A stretch of 9,894 nucleotides of DNA from positions 1 to 9,894 of the forward strand of contig CALBJX010000013.1 in the NCBI GenBank assembly GCA_937893015.1. Direction: 5' to 3'. The notes below the pieces were generated by a model. The model was given only the letters and a program-made list of their open reading frames with translations, searched no databases and was not told where the DNA came from. Positions 1-5,665 of this stretch are shown piece after piece. How positions within the stretch are numbered: position 1 is the first letter of the stretch; each line of letters opens with the position of its first letter. A program made the translations under genes and the position numbers. The stretch is from an uncultured Verrucomicrobiales bacterium. Its GTDB lineage: Bacteria; Verrucomicrobiota; Verrucomicrobiia; Verrucomicrobiales; Akkermansiaceae.

Positions 1-818
1 ACGCCATCATCTCCGACGCGCTCAACCACGCCTCCATCATCGACGGCGTGCGCCTCTGCAAGGCTGCCCGCTACCGCTACGCCAACAACGACATGGCCGA
101 CCTCGAAGCCAAGCTCCAAGAGGCCAAGGCTAACGGCGCCCGCACCATCCTCATCTCCACGGACGGCGTGTTCTCCATGGACGGCATCGTCGCCTCCCTC
201 GACAAGATTCACGCGCTGGCCGAGAAGTACGGCGCACTGGTGCACTTCGACGAGTCCCACGCCACGGGCGTGCTCGGCAAGCGCGGTCGCGGCACGCACG
301 AGCATTGCGGCCTCTTCGGCAACATCGACATCACCACGGGTACCTTCGGTAAGGCTCTCGGCGGTGCTTCCGGCGGCTACATCTCCGCCAAGAAGGAAAT
401 CGTGGATGTCCTGCGCCAGAAGGCTCGCCCCTACCTCTTCTCCAACAGCGTGATGCCCGCCATCGCCGCCACCACCATCAAGGTGCTGGACATGCTGGAG
501 GCCTCCACCGAGCTCACCGAGAAGGTGCAGCACAACGCCGCATACTTCCGCAAGGGCATGGAGCAGGTCGGCTTCAACCTCGCGGGTGCCGGCCACGCCA
601 TCGTGCCCGTCATGATCGGGGATGCCGCTCTCTCCCAGAAGATGAGCGACCGCCTGCTGGAGCTCGGCGTGTATGCCATGGGCTTCTTCTACCCCGTGGT
701 GCCCAAGGAGCAGGCCCGTATCCGCACCCAGCTCTCCGCCGCCCACACGGAGGAGCAGCTCGACCGCGCCATCGAGGCCTTCGCCACCGCCGGCCGCGAG
801 CTGGGGCTGGTGAAGTAA
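1..818 (+). CDS. kbl: Glycine C-acetyltransferase (2-amino-3-ketobutyrate CoA ligase), 5'-truncated by window edge
   Basis: This PLP-dependent enzyme of the alpha-oxoamine synthase family interconverts glycine plus acetyl-CoA with 2-amino-3-ketobutyrate plus CoA, the second step of threonine breakdown after threonine dehydrogenase. The open frame enters from the left edge (first full codon at 3) and gives 271 residues. The family is near 400, so roughly 125 N-terminal residues lie outside. Visible motifs are the segment SDALNHASIIDGVRLCKA, the cofactor-contacting Asp in HFDESHATG (codon 249-251), and the Schiff-base lysine in TGTFGKALGGASGGY (codon 351-353). The GTG at 48 lies inside the conserved region and is not the start. 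Relatives such as BioF and serine palmitoyltransferase share the fold, but SDALNHASIIDG and SNSVMPA fit Kbl best from memory. No tdh is visible. The gene ends 22 nt before a strong terminator. Confidence 0.93.
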   Translation, partial: AIISDALNHASIIDGVRLCKAARYRYANNDMADLEAKLQEAKANGARTILISTDGVFSMDGIVASLDKIHALAEKYGALVHFDESHATGVLGKRGRGTHEHCGLFGNIDITTGTFGKALGGASGGYISAKKEIVDVLRQKARPYLFSNSVMPAIAATTIKVLDMLEASTELTEKVQHNAAYFRKGMEQVGFNLAGAGHAIVPVMIGDAALSQKMSDRLLELGVYAMGFFYPVVPKEQARIRTQLSAAHTEEQLDRAIEAFATAGRELGLVK

Positions 819-840
819 GGCTCTTCTTTCCTCTACAACA

Positions 841-880
841 AACCCGGCCGGACGTCCGCGTCCGGCCGGGTTTTCTTGTT
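841..880 (+). terminator. Rho-independent terminator of kbl
   Basis: A perfect 13-bp GC-rich stem (841-853 with 860-872) with a 6-nt loop is followed by a T-rich run (871-880). It starts 22 nt after the kbl stop and reads on the plus strand. It abuts the minus-strand terminator of the HU gene, so the converging units are insulated from each other. Confidence 0.9.
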
Positions 881-885
881 TGTAC

Positions 886-916
886 AAAAAAGCCGCTTGC
901 CTTGCGGGCAAGCGGC
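886..916 (-). terminator. Rho-independent terminator of the HU gene
   Basis: A perfect 10-bp stem (892-901 with 907-916) has a 5-nt loop. Read on the minus strand, it is followed by six T residues (plus-strand A run 886-891). It lies 26 nt beyond the HU stop codon, as expected for a minus-strand transcript. Confidence 0.85.
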
Positions 917-941
917 CTGTATGTTTTTTTCGAGAAAGAAT

Positions 942-1259
942 TTACTTCTTCTTGCAGCTCTTCTTAGCGCAAGCCTTCTTGGCGGGCTTGACGACCGTCT
1001 TGAAGGTGGAAGAGGGCTTGAAGGAGAGCGTGGTGGAAGCGGCAATCTTCATCGCAGCACCCGTCTGGGGGTTGCGGCCCGTGCGGGCAGCACGCGTCTT
1101 CATCTCAAAGGTGCCGAAGCCCACGAGCTGCACCTTTTCCTTCTTCACGGAATCGGTGATAGCACCGAGAACAGCGGAGAGAGCGGTCTCTGCGCACTTC
1201 TTGGAAGCACCTTCACCGAGCTTGGCCTGAATAGCGTCGACAAGTTGAGTCTTATTCAT
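942..1259 (-). CDS. HU/IHF-family nucleoid DNA-binding protein with Lys/Cys-rich C-terminal tail
   Basis: This is a small basic protein (105 aa) of the HU family, which dimerises, bends DNA and helps compact the nucleoid. Residues 1-45 form the helical dimer part (MNKTQLVDAIQAKLG). GFGTF at 47-51 is the family signature, and RTGRNPQTG at 59-67 is the tip of the DNA-binding arm, with Pro64 matching the intercalating proline. HU proteins are usually about 90 residues. Here residues 91-105 add a tail with eight lysines and two cysteines (C97, C102). The ATG at 1259 gives the canonical N terminus. GAAGG lies only 3 nt upstream of it, and a good -10 box lies 8 nt upstream, so the mRNA may have almost no leader. 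The gene stands alone, convergent with kbl. Whether it is HU or IHF cannot be settled from sequence alone; HU is the likelier. Confidence 0.94.
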   Translation of the reverse strand: MNKTQLVDAIQAKLGEGASKKCAETALSAVLGAITDSVKKEKVQLVGFGTFEMKTRAARTGRNPQTGAAMKIAASTTLSFKPSSTFKTVVKPAKKACAKKSCKKK

Positions 1260-1267
1260 AGGCCTTC

Positions 1268-1295
1268 ATGATAGCATGCCCCCACGGCTTTTCAA
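1268..1295 (-). promoter_or_regulatory. Sigma70-type promoter of the HU gene
   Basis: On the minus strand, TTGAAA (1295-1290) and TATCAT (1273-1268) are separated by 16 bp, each matching consensus at five of six positions. The -10 ends 8 nt before the HU ATG, so the start of transcription would fall at or within about 2 nt of the start codon. Confidence 0.55.
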
Positions 1296-1350
1296 GCGCA
1301 AAAAGCGCAGAATCATGCGGTTTCCCGAAAAAAAGTTGATTTTTTTTCGC

Positions 1351-1390
1351 AAAAAAGGCCCGAAAACACCTCAGCAAGGCATTTTCGGGC
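1351..1390 (-). terminator. Minus-strand terminator-like hairpin, distal to pdxJ
   Basis: A perfect 9-bp stem (1358-1366 with 1382-1390) has a 15-nt loop. On the minus strand it is followed, after one C, by six T residues (plus-strand A run 1351-1356). It could be a backup stop for purH-pdxJ transcripts that pass the hairpin at 1524-1557, and it would protect the HU promoter from read-through. Confidence 0.6.
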
Positions 1391-1456
1391 GAAAAAGGGT
1401 GAAAAAGAGTGAGTTAGAGGAAAGCGCAGCGAGTAAGACAATGGAGGATTTGTCGG

Positions 1457-1622
1457 GATGTACGATTTACGATGTACGATGTACGAAGTCAAATTGAGGC
1501 GCGGCTGCGCCGCGCGGAATTTCAAAAACCTGTCTGACACAAGTGTCAGACAGGTTTCGTCATCCGGCGAGCGTAGCGAGCGGAACTCAAACTTCGTACA
1601 TCGTACATCGTACTTCGTACAT
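1457..1622. repeat. Composite palindrome: inverted arrays of 7-nt units enclosing nested hairpins
   Basis: The left arm (1457-1491) is a tandem array of 7-nt units close to GATGTAC (units at 1457, 1464, 1471, 1478 and 1485). The right arm (1591-1622) is the same kind of array in opposite orientation. The arms pair perfectly over 22 nt (1468-1489 with 1591-1612), and over 32 nt (1458-1489 with 1591-1622) with two mismatches. The 101-bp centre holds a 7-bp GC stem (1499-1505 with 1509-1515), the 15-bp stem 1526-1557, and a GCGAGC direct repeat (about 1568-1580). No transposase or integrase gene is present. It could be a non-autonomous palindromic element or an expanded repeat; which one is not decided by this window. 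Confidence 0.85.
1524..1557 (-). terminator. Rho-independent terminator of pdxJ (purH-pdxJ unit)
   Basis: A perfect 15-bp stem (1526-1540 with 1543-1557) has only two bases between the arms. On the minus strand it is followed by a T run (plus-strand A run 1524-1528). It lies about 95 nt beyond the pdxJ stop and sits at the centre of the larger composite palindrome. Confidence 0.75.
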
Positions 1623-1651
1623 TCAGTTCGACAAACTGCTCATTTGTCTCT

Positions 1652-2392
1652 TCACCACGTGAATCGACAGATGGCTTCCTTCATCTCGCGCACGGCGGCC
1701 TCCAGCCCGATGAAGACGGCGCGGGAGATGAGGGTGTGGCCGATGTTGAGCTCGCTGAGGTGCGGCACGCGGTTGAGCTCGGCAAGGTTGCCGATTTGGA
1801 TGCCGTGGCCCGCGTGCACTTCGATACCCAGCGCGTGGCCGCGCTCGGCGGCAGCAATGAGGCGTTCCGTCTCCGCGGCACGCTCGGCACCGAGGGTGTT
1901 GGCGAAGCGGCCCGTGTGGAGCTCCACCATGGGCGCACCGATGGCGGCGGCGGCTTCTATCTGCGCGAGGTCGGGGTCGATGAAGAGGGAGACGCGGCTG
2001 CCGTTGGCGGCAAGAGCCTGCACCATGGGGCGCAGCTCCTCCACGCGGGCGGCGACATCCAGCCCGCCTTCCGTCGTGATTTCCTGTCGGCGCTCAGGCA
2101 CGAGGCAGATGTAGTCCGGCTTCAGGCGCAGGGCGAAGTCCAGCATCTCGGGCGTGGCCCCCATTTCGAGGTTGAGGGGCAACGGAATTTCTTGGCGCAC
2201 GGCGAAAGCATCCGCATCCTGCATGTGGCGGCGGTCTTCGCGCACATGCAGGGTGATGGAGTCCGCCCCGCCCCGCAAGGCGGCTTGCGCCGCCTGCAAG
2301 GGAGAGGGCTCCGTGTTGTGGCTCTCAAGCATACCTGCGTAACGCGCCTGACGGAGCGTGGCCACGTGGTCGATATTAACGCCGAGGTGCAT
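1652..2392 (-). CDS. pdxJ: Pyridoxine 5'-phosphate synthase
   Basis: PdxJ condenses 1-deoxy-D-xylulose 5-phosphate with 3-amino-2-oxopropyl phosphate to give pyridoxine 5'-phosphate, the ring-closing step of the DXP-dependent vitamin B6 pathway. It is a cytoplasmic TIM barrel, usually an octamer. The 246 residues are full length. Diagnostic motifs are GVNIDHVATLRQAR (4-17), TLHVREDRRHMQD (47-59) with His49, Arg51 and His56, Glu76 in LNLEMGAT, ELHTGRFAN (157-165), and His196 in HAGHGIQIGNL. These correspond to the catalytic His, Glu and His of the E. coli enzyme. The ATG at 2392 starts exactly at the conserved N terminus, but no good Shine-Dalgarno is visible. It lies 90 nt after the purH stop in the same orientation, separated by a long hairpin, and I see no promoter of its own, so it is likely co-transcribed with purH. 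Confidence 0.97.
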   Translation of the reverse strand: MHLGVNIDHVATLRQARYAGMLESHNTEPSPLQAAQAALRGGADSITLHVREDRRHMQDADAFAVRQEIPLPLNLEMGATPEMLDFALRLKPDYICLVPERRQEITTEGGLDVAARVEELRPMVQALAANGSRVSLFIDPDLAQIEAAAAIGAPMVELHTGRFANTLGAERAAETERLIAAAERGHALGIEVHAGHGIQIGNLAELNRVPHLSELNIGHTLISRAVFIGLEAAVREMKEAICRFTW

Positions 2393-2405
2393 GATGGAAT
2401 GAGGG

Positions 2406-2474
2406 GATTTGTGATAAGAAATATGTGATTTGAGATTTTTGATTTGGAAATCTCAAATCACATATTTCTTATCA
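2406..2474. repeat. Perfect 27-bp hairpin built of AT-rich 7-nt units, between purH and pdxJ
   Basis: The arms 2412-2438 and 2448-2474 are perfect reverse complements around a 9-nt loop. The left part reads as six consecutive 7-nt units starting at 2406, 2413, 2420, 2427, 2434 and 2441, with consensus near GATTTGA. It is strikingly AT-rich against GC-rich surroundings. On the minus strand the hairpin begins 8 nt after the purH stop and ends 19 nt before the pdxJ start. No T run follows, so it does not look like an intrinsic terminator. It could stabilise the purH 3' end, serve as a processing site, or damp pdxJ expression. Confidence 0.9.
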
Positions 2475-2482
2475 TCTATTCA

Positions 2483-4039
2483 TCAGTGCAGGAAGTGGCG
2501 AGCCCCCGTGAACACCATGGCGATGCCGGCGGCATCGGCGGCGGCGATGACTTCTTCATCACGGATGGAGCCGCCGGGCTGGATGCAGGCGGTGGCACCC
2601 GCGTCGATGGCGGTCTGCAGACCATCCGCGAAGGGGAAGAGACCGTCGGAGGCAATCACGCTGCCCTTGAGGCTGAGACCGGCCTGACCGGCCTTCCACA
2701 CGGCAATCTTGGCGGAGTCCACGCGGCTCATCTGGCCGGCGCCGATACCCAGCGTGCCGTTCTTGTCCGTGAAGACGATGGCGTTGGAGTGCACCTGCTT
2801 GCAGACGCGCCAGGCAAAGCGCATGGCCTCCAGCTCCTCGGCGGTGGGCACGCGCTTGGTGACGACCTTGCCTTCGAGATTGTCGAGGCCCATGGGCTCG
2901 TCGTCGCGCTTCATGGTCATCACGCCGCCGGGGGCGGTGCGGATCATGGGCAGCTTGCAGAACTCCTTCCACGCGTCCATGTCGAGGCGCATGATGCGGC
3001 AGTTCTTCTTCTTGGTGAGGATGGCGCGGGCCTCGGGCTCGTAGTCGGGGGCGATAATCACGTCCGTGAAGATGGCGCCGACGATGCGGGCGAGGGCTTC
3101 CGTCATCGGGCGGTTCATGACGATGACGCCGCCGAAGGGAGCCTGCGTATCCGTCTGGAAGGCGCGTTTCCACGCCTCCACGAGGTCTTCGTCATCCTGA
3201 CCCACGCCGCAGGGGTTCGTGTGCTTGAGGATGGCCACCGTGGGGCGGCGGAAGTTCATGATGAGGGAGGCCGCGGCGTCGAGGTCGAGGATATTCGTGT
3301 AGGAGAGCTCCTTGCCCTGCAGCTGCGTGAAGATGGAATCGAAATTGCCGTAGAGCATGCTGGGCTGGTGGGGGTTGTCACCATAGCGCAGGCTCTGGGC
3401 GAAGGGCAGAGAGAGCGTGAAATTGTTCTTGGTGCTCTCCTCCGCACGATGGCCGAGGTAGTTGGAGATGGCGGAGTCGTAGGAGGAGGTGCGCATGAAC
3501 ACCTTGACGGCCAGCTTCTCGCGGGTGGAGAGGGTGGTGTTGCCGTTGTGGTTGGCCATTTCCTCCAGCACGGTGGCGTAGTCCGCGGGGTCGGACACGA
3601 CGGTCACGCTGGCGTAGTTCTTGGCGGCGGAGCGCAGCATGGAGGGGCCGCCGATGTCAATCTTCTCGATGGCCTCGGCCAGCGTCACGCCTTCCTTGGC
3701 GATGGTCTCCTCGAAGGGGTAGAGGTTCACGCACACGAGGTCGATGGTGGGGATGTTGTTCTCCTTGGCCTGCTGCTGATGCTCCTCCAGATCGCGGCGC
3801 TGGAGCAAACCGCCGTGCACCTTGGGGTGCAGGGTCTTCACACGGCCGTCGAAGAGCTCGGGCGCCCCCGTGTAGTCGGAGATTTCGGTGACGGGCAGCC
3901 CCAGCTCCTTGAGGTAGCGGCAGGTGCCGCCCGTGGAGATGAGCTGAACATTCTGAGCCACAAGGCCCTTGGCGAAAACATCAAGCCCGGTCTTATCCGA
4001 AACGGACAGCAGGGCGCGTTCAATGCGTGCGGTTTCCAT
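2483..4039 (-). CDS. purH: Bifunctional AICAR formyltransferase / IMP cyclohydrolase
   Basis: PurH carries out the last two steps of de novo purine synthesis: it formylates AICAR with 10-formyl-THF to FAICAR, then closes the ring to IMP. It is a cytosolic homodimer. The 518 residues are full length. Residues 1 to about 150 are the MGS-like cyclohydrolase domain (ALLSVSDKTGLDVFAKGL, LISTGGTCRYLKELG, DGRVKTLHPKVHGGLL). The rest is the transformylase domain, with LRYGDNPHQ, ELSYTNILDLDAA, the catalytic Lys272-His273 in ILKHTNPCGVG, APFGGVIV, IGAGQMSRVDS and the C-terminal ASDGLFPFADG, IQPGGSIRDEEV and FTGARHFLH. The ATG at 4039 begins METARIERALLSVSDK and is chosen because the frame upstream has no family likeness. 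A promoter with a leader of about 30 nt precedes it. It is divergent from the GHL10 gene. Confidence 0.97.
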   Translation of the reverse strand: METARIERALLSVSDKTGLDVFAKGLVAQNVQLISTGGTCRYLKELGLPVTEISDYTGAPELFDGRVKTLHPKVHGGLLQRRDLEEHQQQAKENNIPTIDLVCVNLYPFEETIAKEGVTLAEAIEKIDIGGPSMLRSAAKNYASVTVVSDPADYATVLEEMANHNGNTTLSTREKLAVKVFMRTSSYDSAISNYLGHRAEESTKNNFTLSLPFAQSLRYGDNPHQPSMLYGNFDSIFTQLQGKELSYTNILDLDAAASLIMNFRRPTVAILKHTNPCGVGQDDEDLVEAWKRAFQTDTQAPFGGVIVMNRPMTEALARIVGAIFTDVIIAPDYEPEARAILTKKKNCRIMRLDMDAWKEFCKLPMIRTAPGGVMTMKRDDEPMGLDNLEGKVVTKRVPTAEELEAMRFAWRVCKQVHSNAIVFTDKNGTLGIGAGQMSRVDSAKIAVWKAGQAGLSLKGSVIASDGLFPFADGLQTAIDAGATACIQPGGSIRDEEVIAAADAAGIAMVFTGARHFLH

Positions 4040-4075
4040 GTGTGTGATTGGGTTGCCCGCCGGAGGCGGTGCCGC

Positions 4076-4104
4076 AGCATACACCGAAACGCGCCGAAAT
4101 GCAA
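4076..4104 (-). promoter_or_regulatory. Sigma70-type promoter of purH
   Basis: On the minus strand TTGCAT (4104-4099) and TATGCT (4081-4076) are separated by exactly 17 bp. Transcription would start near 4069, leaving a leader of about 30 nt with a small 5-bp GC dyad (4057-4061 with 4065-4069) but no room for a classical purine riboswitch. Confidence 0.6.
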
Positions 4105-4117
4105 GCCTAAACCATGC

Positions 4118-4131
4118 CTTGCGCGCGCAAG
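4118..4131. promoter_or_regulatory. 14-bp perfect palindrome between divergent promoters (possible operator)
   Basis: The sequence CTTGCGCGCGCAAG is a perfect palindrome centred on CG. It lies 13 bp upstream of the purH -35 box and 44 bp upstream of the -35 box of the divergent gene. LacI-type regulators often bind even palindromes with a central CG, but this one does not match the E. coli PurR box. Function is an inference from position and symmetry only. Confidence 0.3.
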
Positions 4132-4175
4132 CGTGCGGAGAGCGCACGATGAGGGCGTGCATACAGAGTTCCGAC

Positions 4176-4204
4176 TTGCCAAAATTCGCCTTTTCAGGTA
4201 TGCT
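4176..4204 (+). promoter_or_regulatory. Sigma70-type promoter of the GHL10 gene
   Basis: TTGCCA (4176-4181) and TATGCT (4199-4204) are separated by 17 bp. The -10 ends only 6 nt before the GTG start, so transcription would begin at the start codon itself. Confidence 0.6.
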
Positions 4205-4210
4205 GAGGGG

Positions 4211-5629
4211 GTGAAGTTCCTTTCCTCTCTTCTTTCCCTTCTGCTTGTGCTGACGTATGTTATGCAGCCTGCGCAGGCATGGCAGCCCGTGCGCGAGAAC
4301 GCGCCGGAGCCCGCCCGCGAGTTCCGCGCCGCGTGGGTGGCGACGGTGTTCAACCTCGACTGGCCCTCGCAGCCCGGTCTGTCCGCCGAACGCCAGAAGG
4401 CGGAGCTGCTGGGCATCATCCAACAGGCGCAGAAGCTGCATCTCAACGCGCTGATGTTGCAGGTGCGCCCCTGCTCGGATGCCTTCTACCGCTCCGGCAT
4501 CGAGCCGTGGAGCTACTGGCTCTCGGGCCCCGGCAAGGACCCCGGCTATGACCCCCTCGCCTTCGCCTGCGCGGAGGCGCACAAGCGCGGCATCGAAATC
4601 CACGCGTGGTTCAACCCCTTCCGCGCCACCGCCAGCGGCAAGCCCGTGGGCAGCGGGCACATCTCGCAGCGCAAGGGGCACCTCATCAAAAAGGCAGGCG
4701 GTACCACCATCCTGAACCCGAGCGCGGGGGAATCCCAGGCCCATGTGATGAAGGTCATCTGCGATGTCGTGCGCCGCTATGACATCGACGGCGTGCATCT
4801 CGACGACTACTTTTACCCCTACCCGCCCAACCACAACATCGCGGACGGCAAAAGCCCCGCACAGCGCCGCGCCGCCATCGATGGCTTCGTGAGCAGTCTC
4901 TACCGCAACGTGAAGAGCATCAAGCCCTACGTGCGTGTGGGCATCTCCCCCTTCGGCATCTGGCAACCGGGCTACCCGAGCGGTGTGCAGGGCGGCGTGA
5001 ACGCCTATGAACACCTTGCCTGTGATGCCCGCAAATGGTTGGCCAACGGCTGGGTGGACTACCTCTCCCCGCAGCTCTATTGGCGTTGCGAAGGCCCGCA
5101 GAGCTTCCCCGCCCTCATGCAGTGGTGGAGCAGCATCAACCCCTCCCGCCCCGTCTGGCCGGGCATCGCCTCCGTGCGCATCAACAGCAGCGAGGACCCC
5201 GGCCGCCCCGCCTCCGAAATCGGGCGCCAGATTGACTACTCACGCAAGCTCGCCCGCCAGAGCGCAGGGCAGCTGTACTGGAGCTGGAAGTCGCTGGGCA
5301 CCAACCGCGGCGGCGTGCAGGCCGAGCTCGCCAAACGCTACACGGGGCTGGCCGTGCCCCCCGCCATGCCGTGGAGCAGCAACGTGCGCCCCAACATGCC
5401 GCAGGCACAGGTGCAGGGCAACACCCTCGTGTGGAACAACGACGGCACCGCCCGCAAGTTTGTGGTGCAGGTGGGCAAGGGGCGGCAGTGGCACACCTTC
5501 GCCATCCTGCCCGGCAACGTGACGCGCCTTCCCCTGCCGCCCGCCGTGCTCGGCTCCTGCGACCGCATCGCCGTGCGCCCCGTGTCGGGCAGCGGCCTGA
5601 GCGGTGCGCCCGCCGTGCTTGCCCGATGA
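4211..5629 (+). CDS. Secreted glycoside-hydrolase-like protein, GHL10/DUF187 family, with C-terminal beta-sandwich-like region
   Basis: The protein (472 aa) belongs to the GHL10 (DUF187, YngK-like) TIM-barrel family. The E. coli member DigH (YddW) cleaves peptide-free peptidoglycan glycan strands, so a similar envelope role is plausible here but not shown. Residues 1-23 look like a Sec signal peptide (K2, hydrophobic core, PAQA at 20-23) with no lipobox. The barrel runs from about 37 to 380: EFRAAWVATVFNLDWPS (37-53), LQVRP, GIEIHAWFNPFRA, DIDGVHLDDYFYPYP (191-205, acidic pair D198-D199), VGISPFGIWQPGYPS and YLSPQLYW. Residues from about 385 to the end look like a fibronectin-III-type beta domain, an inference from strand-like alternation. 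The start is GTG at 4211, chosen because it gives the signal peptide. GAGGGG abuts it without spacing. The gene is divergent from purH. Confidence 0.9.
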   Translation: MKFLSSLLSLLLVLTYVMQPAQAWQPVRENAPEPAREFRAAWVATVFNLDWPSQPGLSAERQKAELLGIIQQAQKLHLNALMLQVRPCSDAFYRSGIEPWSYWLSGPGKDPGYDPLAFACAEAHKRGIEIHAWFNPFRATASGKPVGSGHISQRKGHLIKKAGGTTILNPSAGESQAHVMKVICDVVRRYDIDGVHLDDYFYPYPPNHNIADGKSPAQRRAAIDGFVSSLYRNVKSIKPYVRVGISPFGIWQPGYPSGVQGGVNAYEHLACDARKWLANGWVDYLSPQLYWRCEGPQSFPALMQWWSSINPSRPVWPGIASVRINSSEDPGRPASEIGRQIDYSRKLARQSAGQLYWSWKSLGTNRGGVQAELAKRYTGLAVPPAMPWSSNVRPNMPQAQVQGNTLVWNNDGTARKFVVQVGKGRQWHTFAILPGNVTRLPLPPAVLGSCDRIAVRPVSGSGLSGAPAVLAR

Positions 5630-5649
5630 CGGTTCATCATGATATCCGT

Positions 5650-5655
5650 TAGACT
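5650..5655 (+). promoter_or_regulatory. -10-like box TAGACT before the methyltransferase
   Basis: TAGACT lies 10 nt before the ATG at 5666. It is the same hexamer, at nearly the same distance, as before the first lipoprotein gene (7913-7918). A -35 is weak: ATGACG, 18 bp upstream (5626-5631), overlaps the stop codon of the preceding gene. Support comes mainly from the pattern shared with other genes here. Confidence 0.4.
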
Positions 5656-5665
5656 GTCTCACCCG

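Larger units (their letters stand above)
1260..1651. other. Gene-free interval between HU and pdxJ
   Basis: I see no credible gene in these 392 bases. Reading frames here (for example 1276-1497) give lysine-rich low-complexity peptides with no family likeness. From left to right the interval holds the HU promoter, an A/T-run-rich stretch (about 1321-1356), a minus-strand terminator (1351-1390), a unique stretch (1391-1456), the composite palindrome 1457-1622 with its nested hairpins, and a small 5-bp dyad at 1625-1639 (CAGTT, 5-nt loop, AACTG). Confidence 0.7.

Noticed and set aside
48..50. GTG as the start of kbl
   Set aside because: It lies within the conserved segment SDALNHASIIDGVRLCKA and the frame is open to the window edge, so the gene simply begins outside.
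1276..1497. Small plus-strand ORF of 73 codons
   Set aside because: Low-complexity, lysine-rich, runs through terminator and repeat sequence and shows no ribosome site or family likeness.
1457..1622. CRISPR array
   Set aside because: The units are 7 nt long, contiguous and inverted, with no unique spacers of 25-40 nt and no cas genes nearby.
4040..4075. Purine riboswitch upstream of purH
   Set aside because: The predicted leader is only about 30 nt, too short for a purine aptamer (about 65 nt or more), and no aptamer-like core was seen.
4040..5014. N-terminal extension of the purH frame on the minus strand
   Set aside because: The extension is antisense to the GHL10 gene and shows no family likeness. 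PurH homology begins at the ATG at 4039, and a good promoter lies between.
2444..5629. A single open frame of over 1000 codons on the plus strand
   Set aside because: Only the part from 4211 has a signal peptide and GHL10 motifs. The first 1.7 kb is antisense to purH and stays open because of GC-biased codons.
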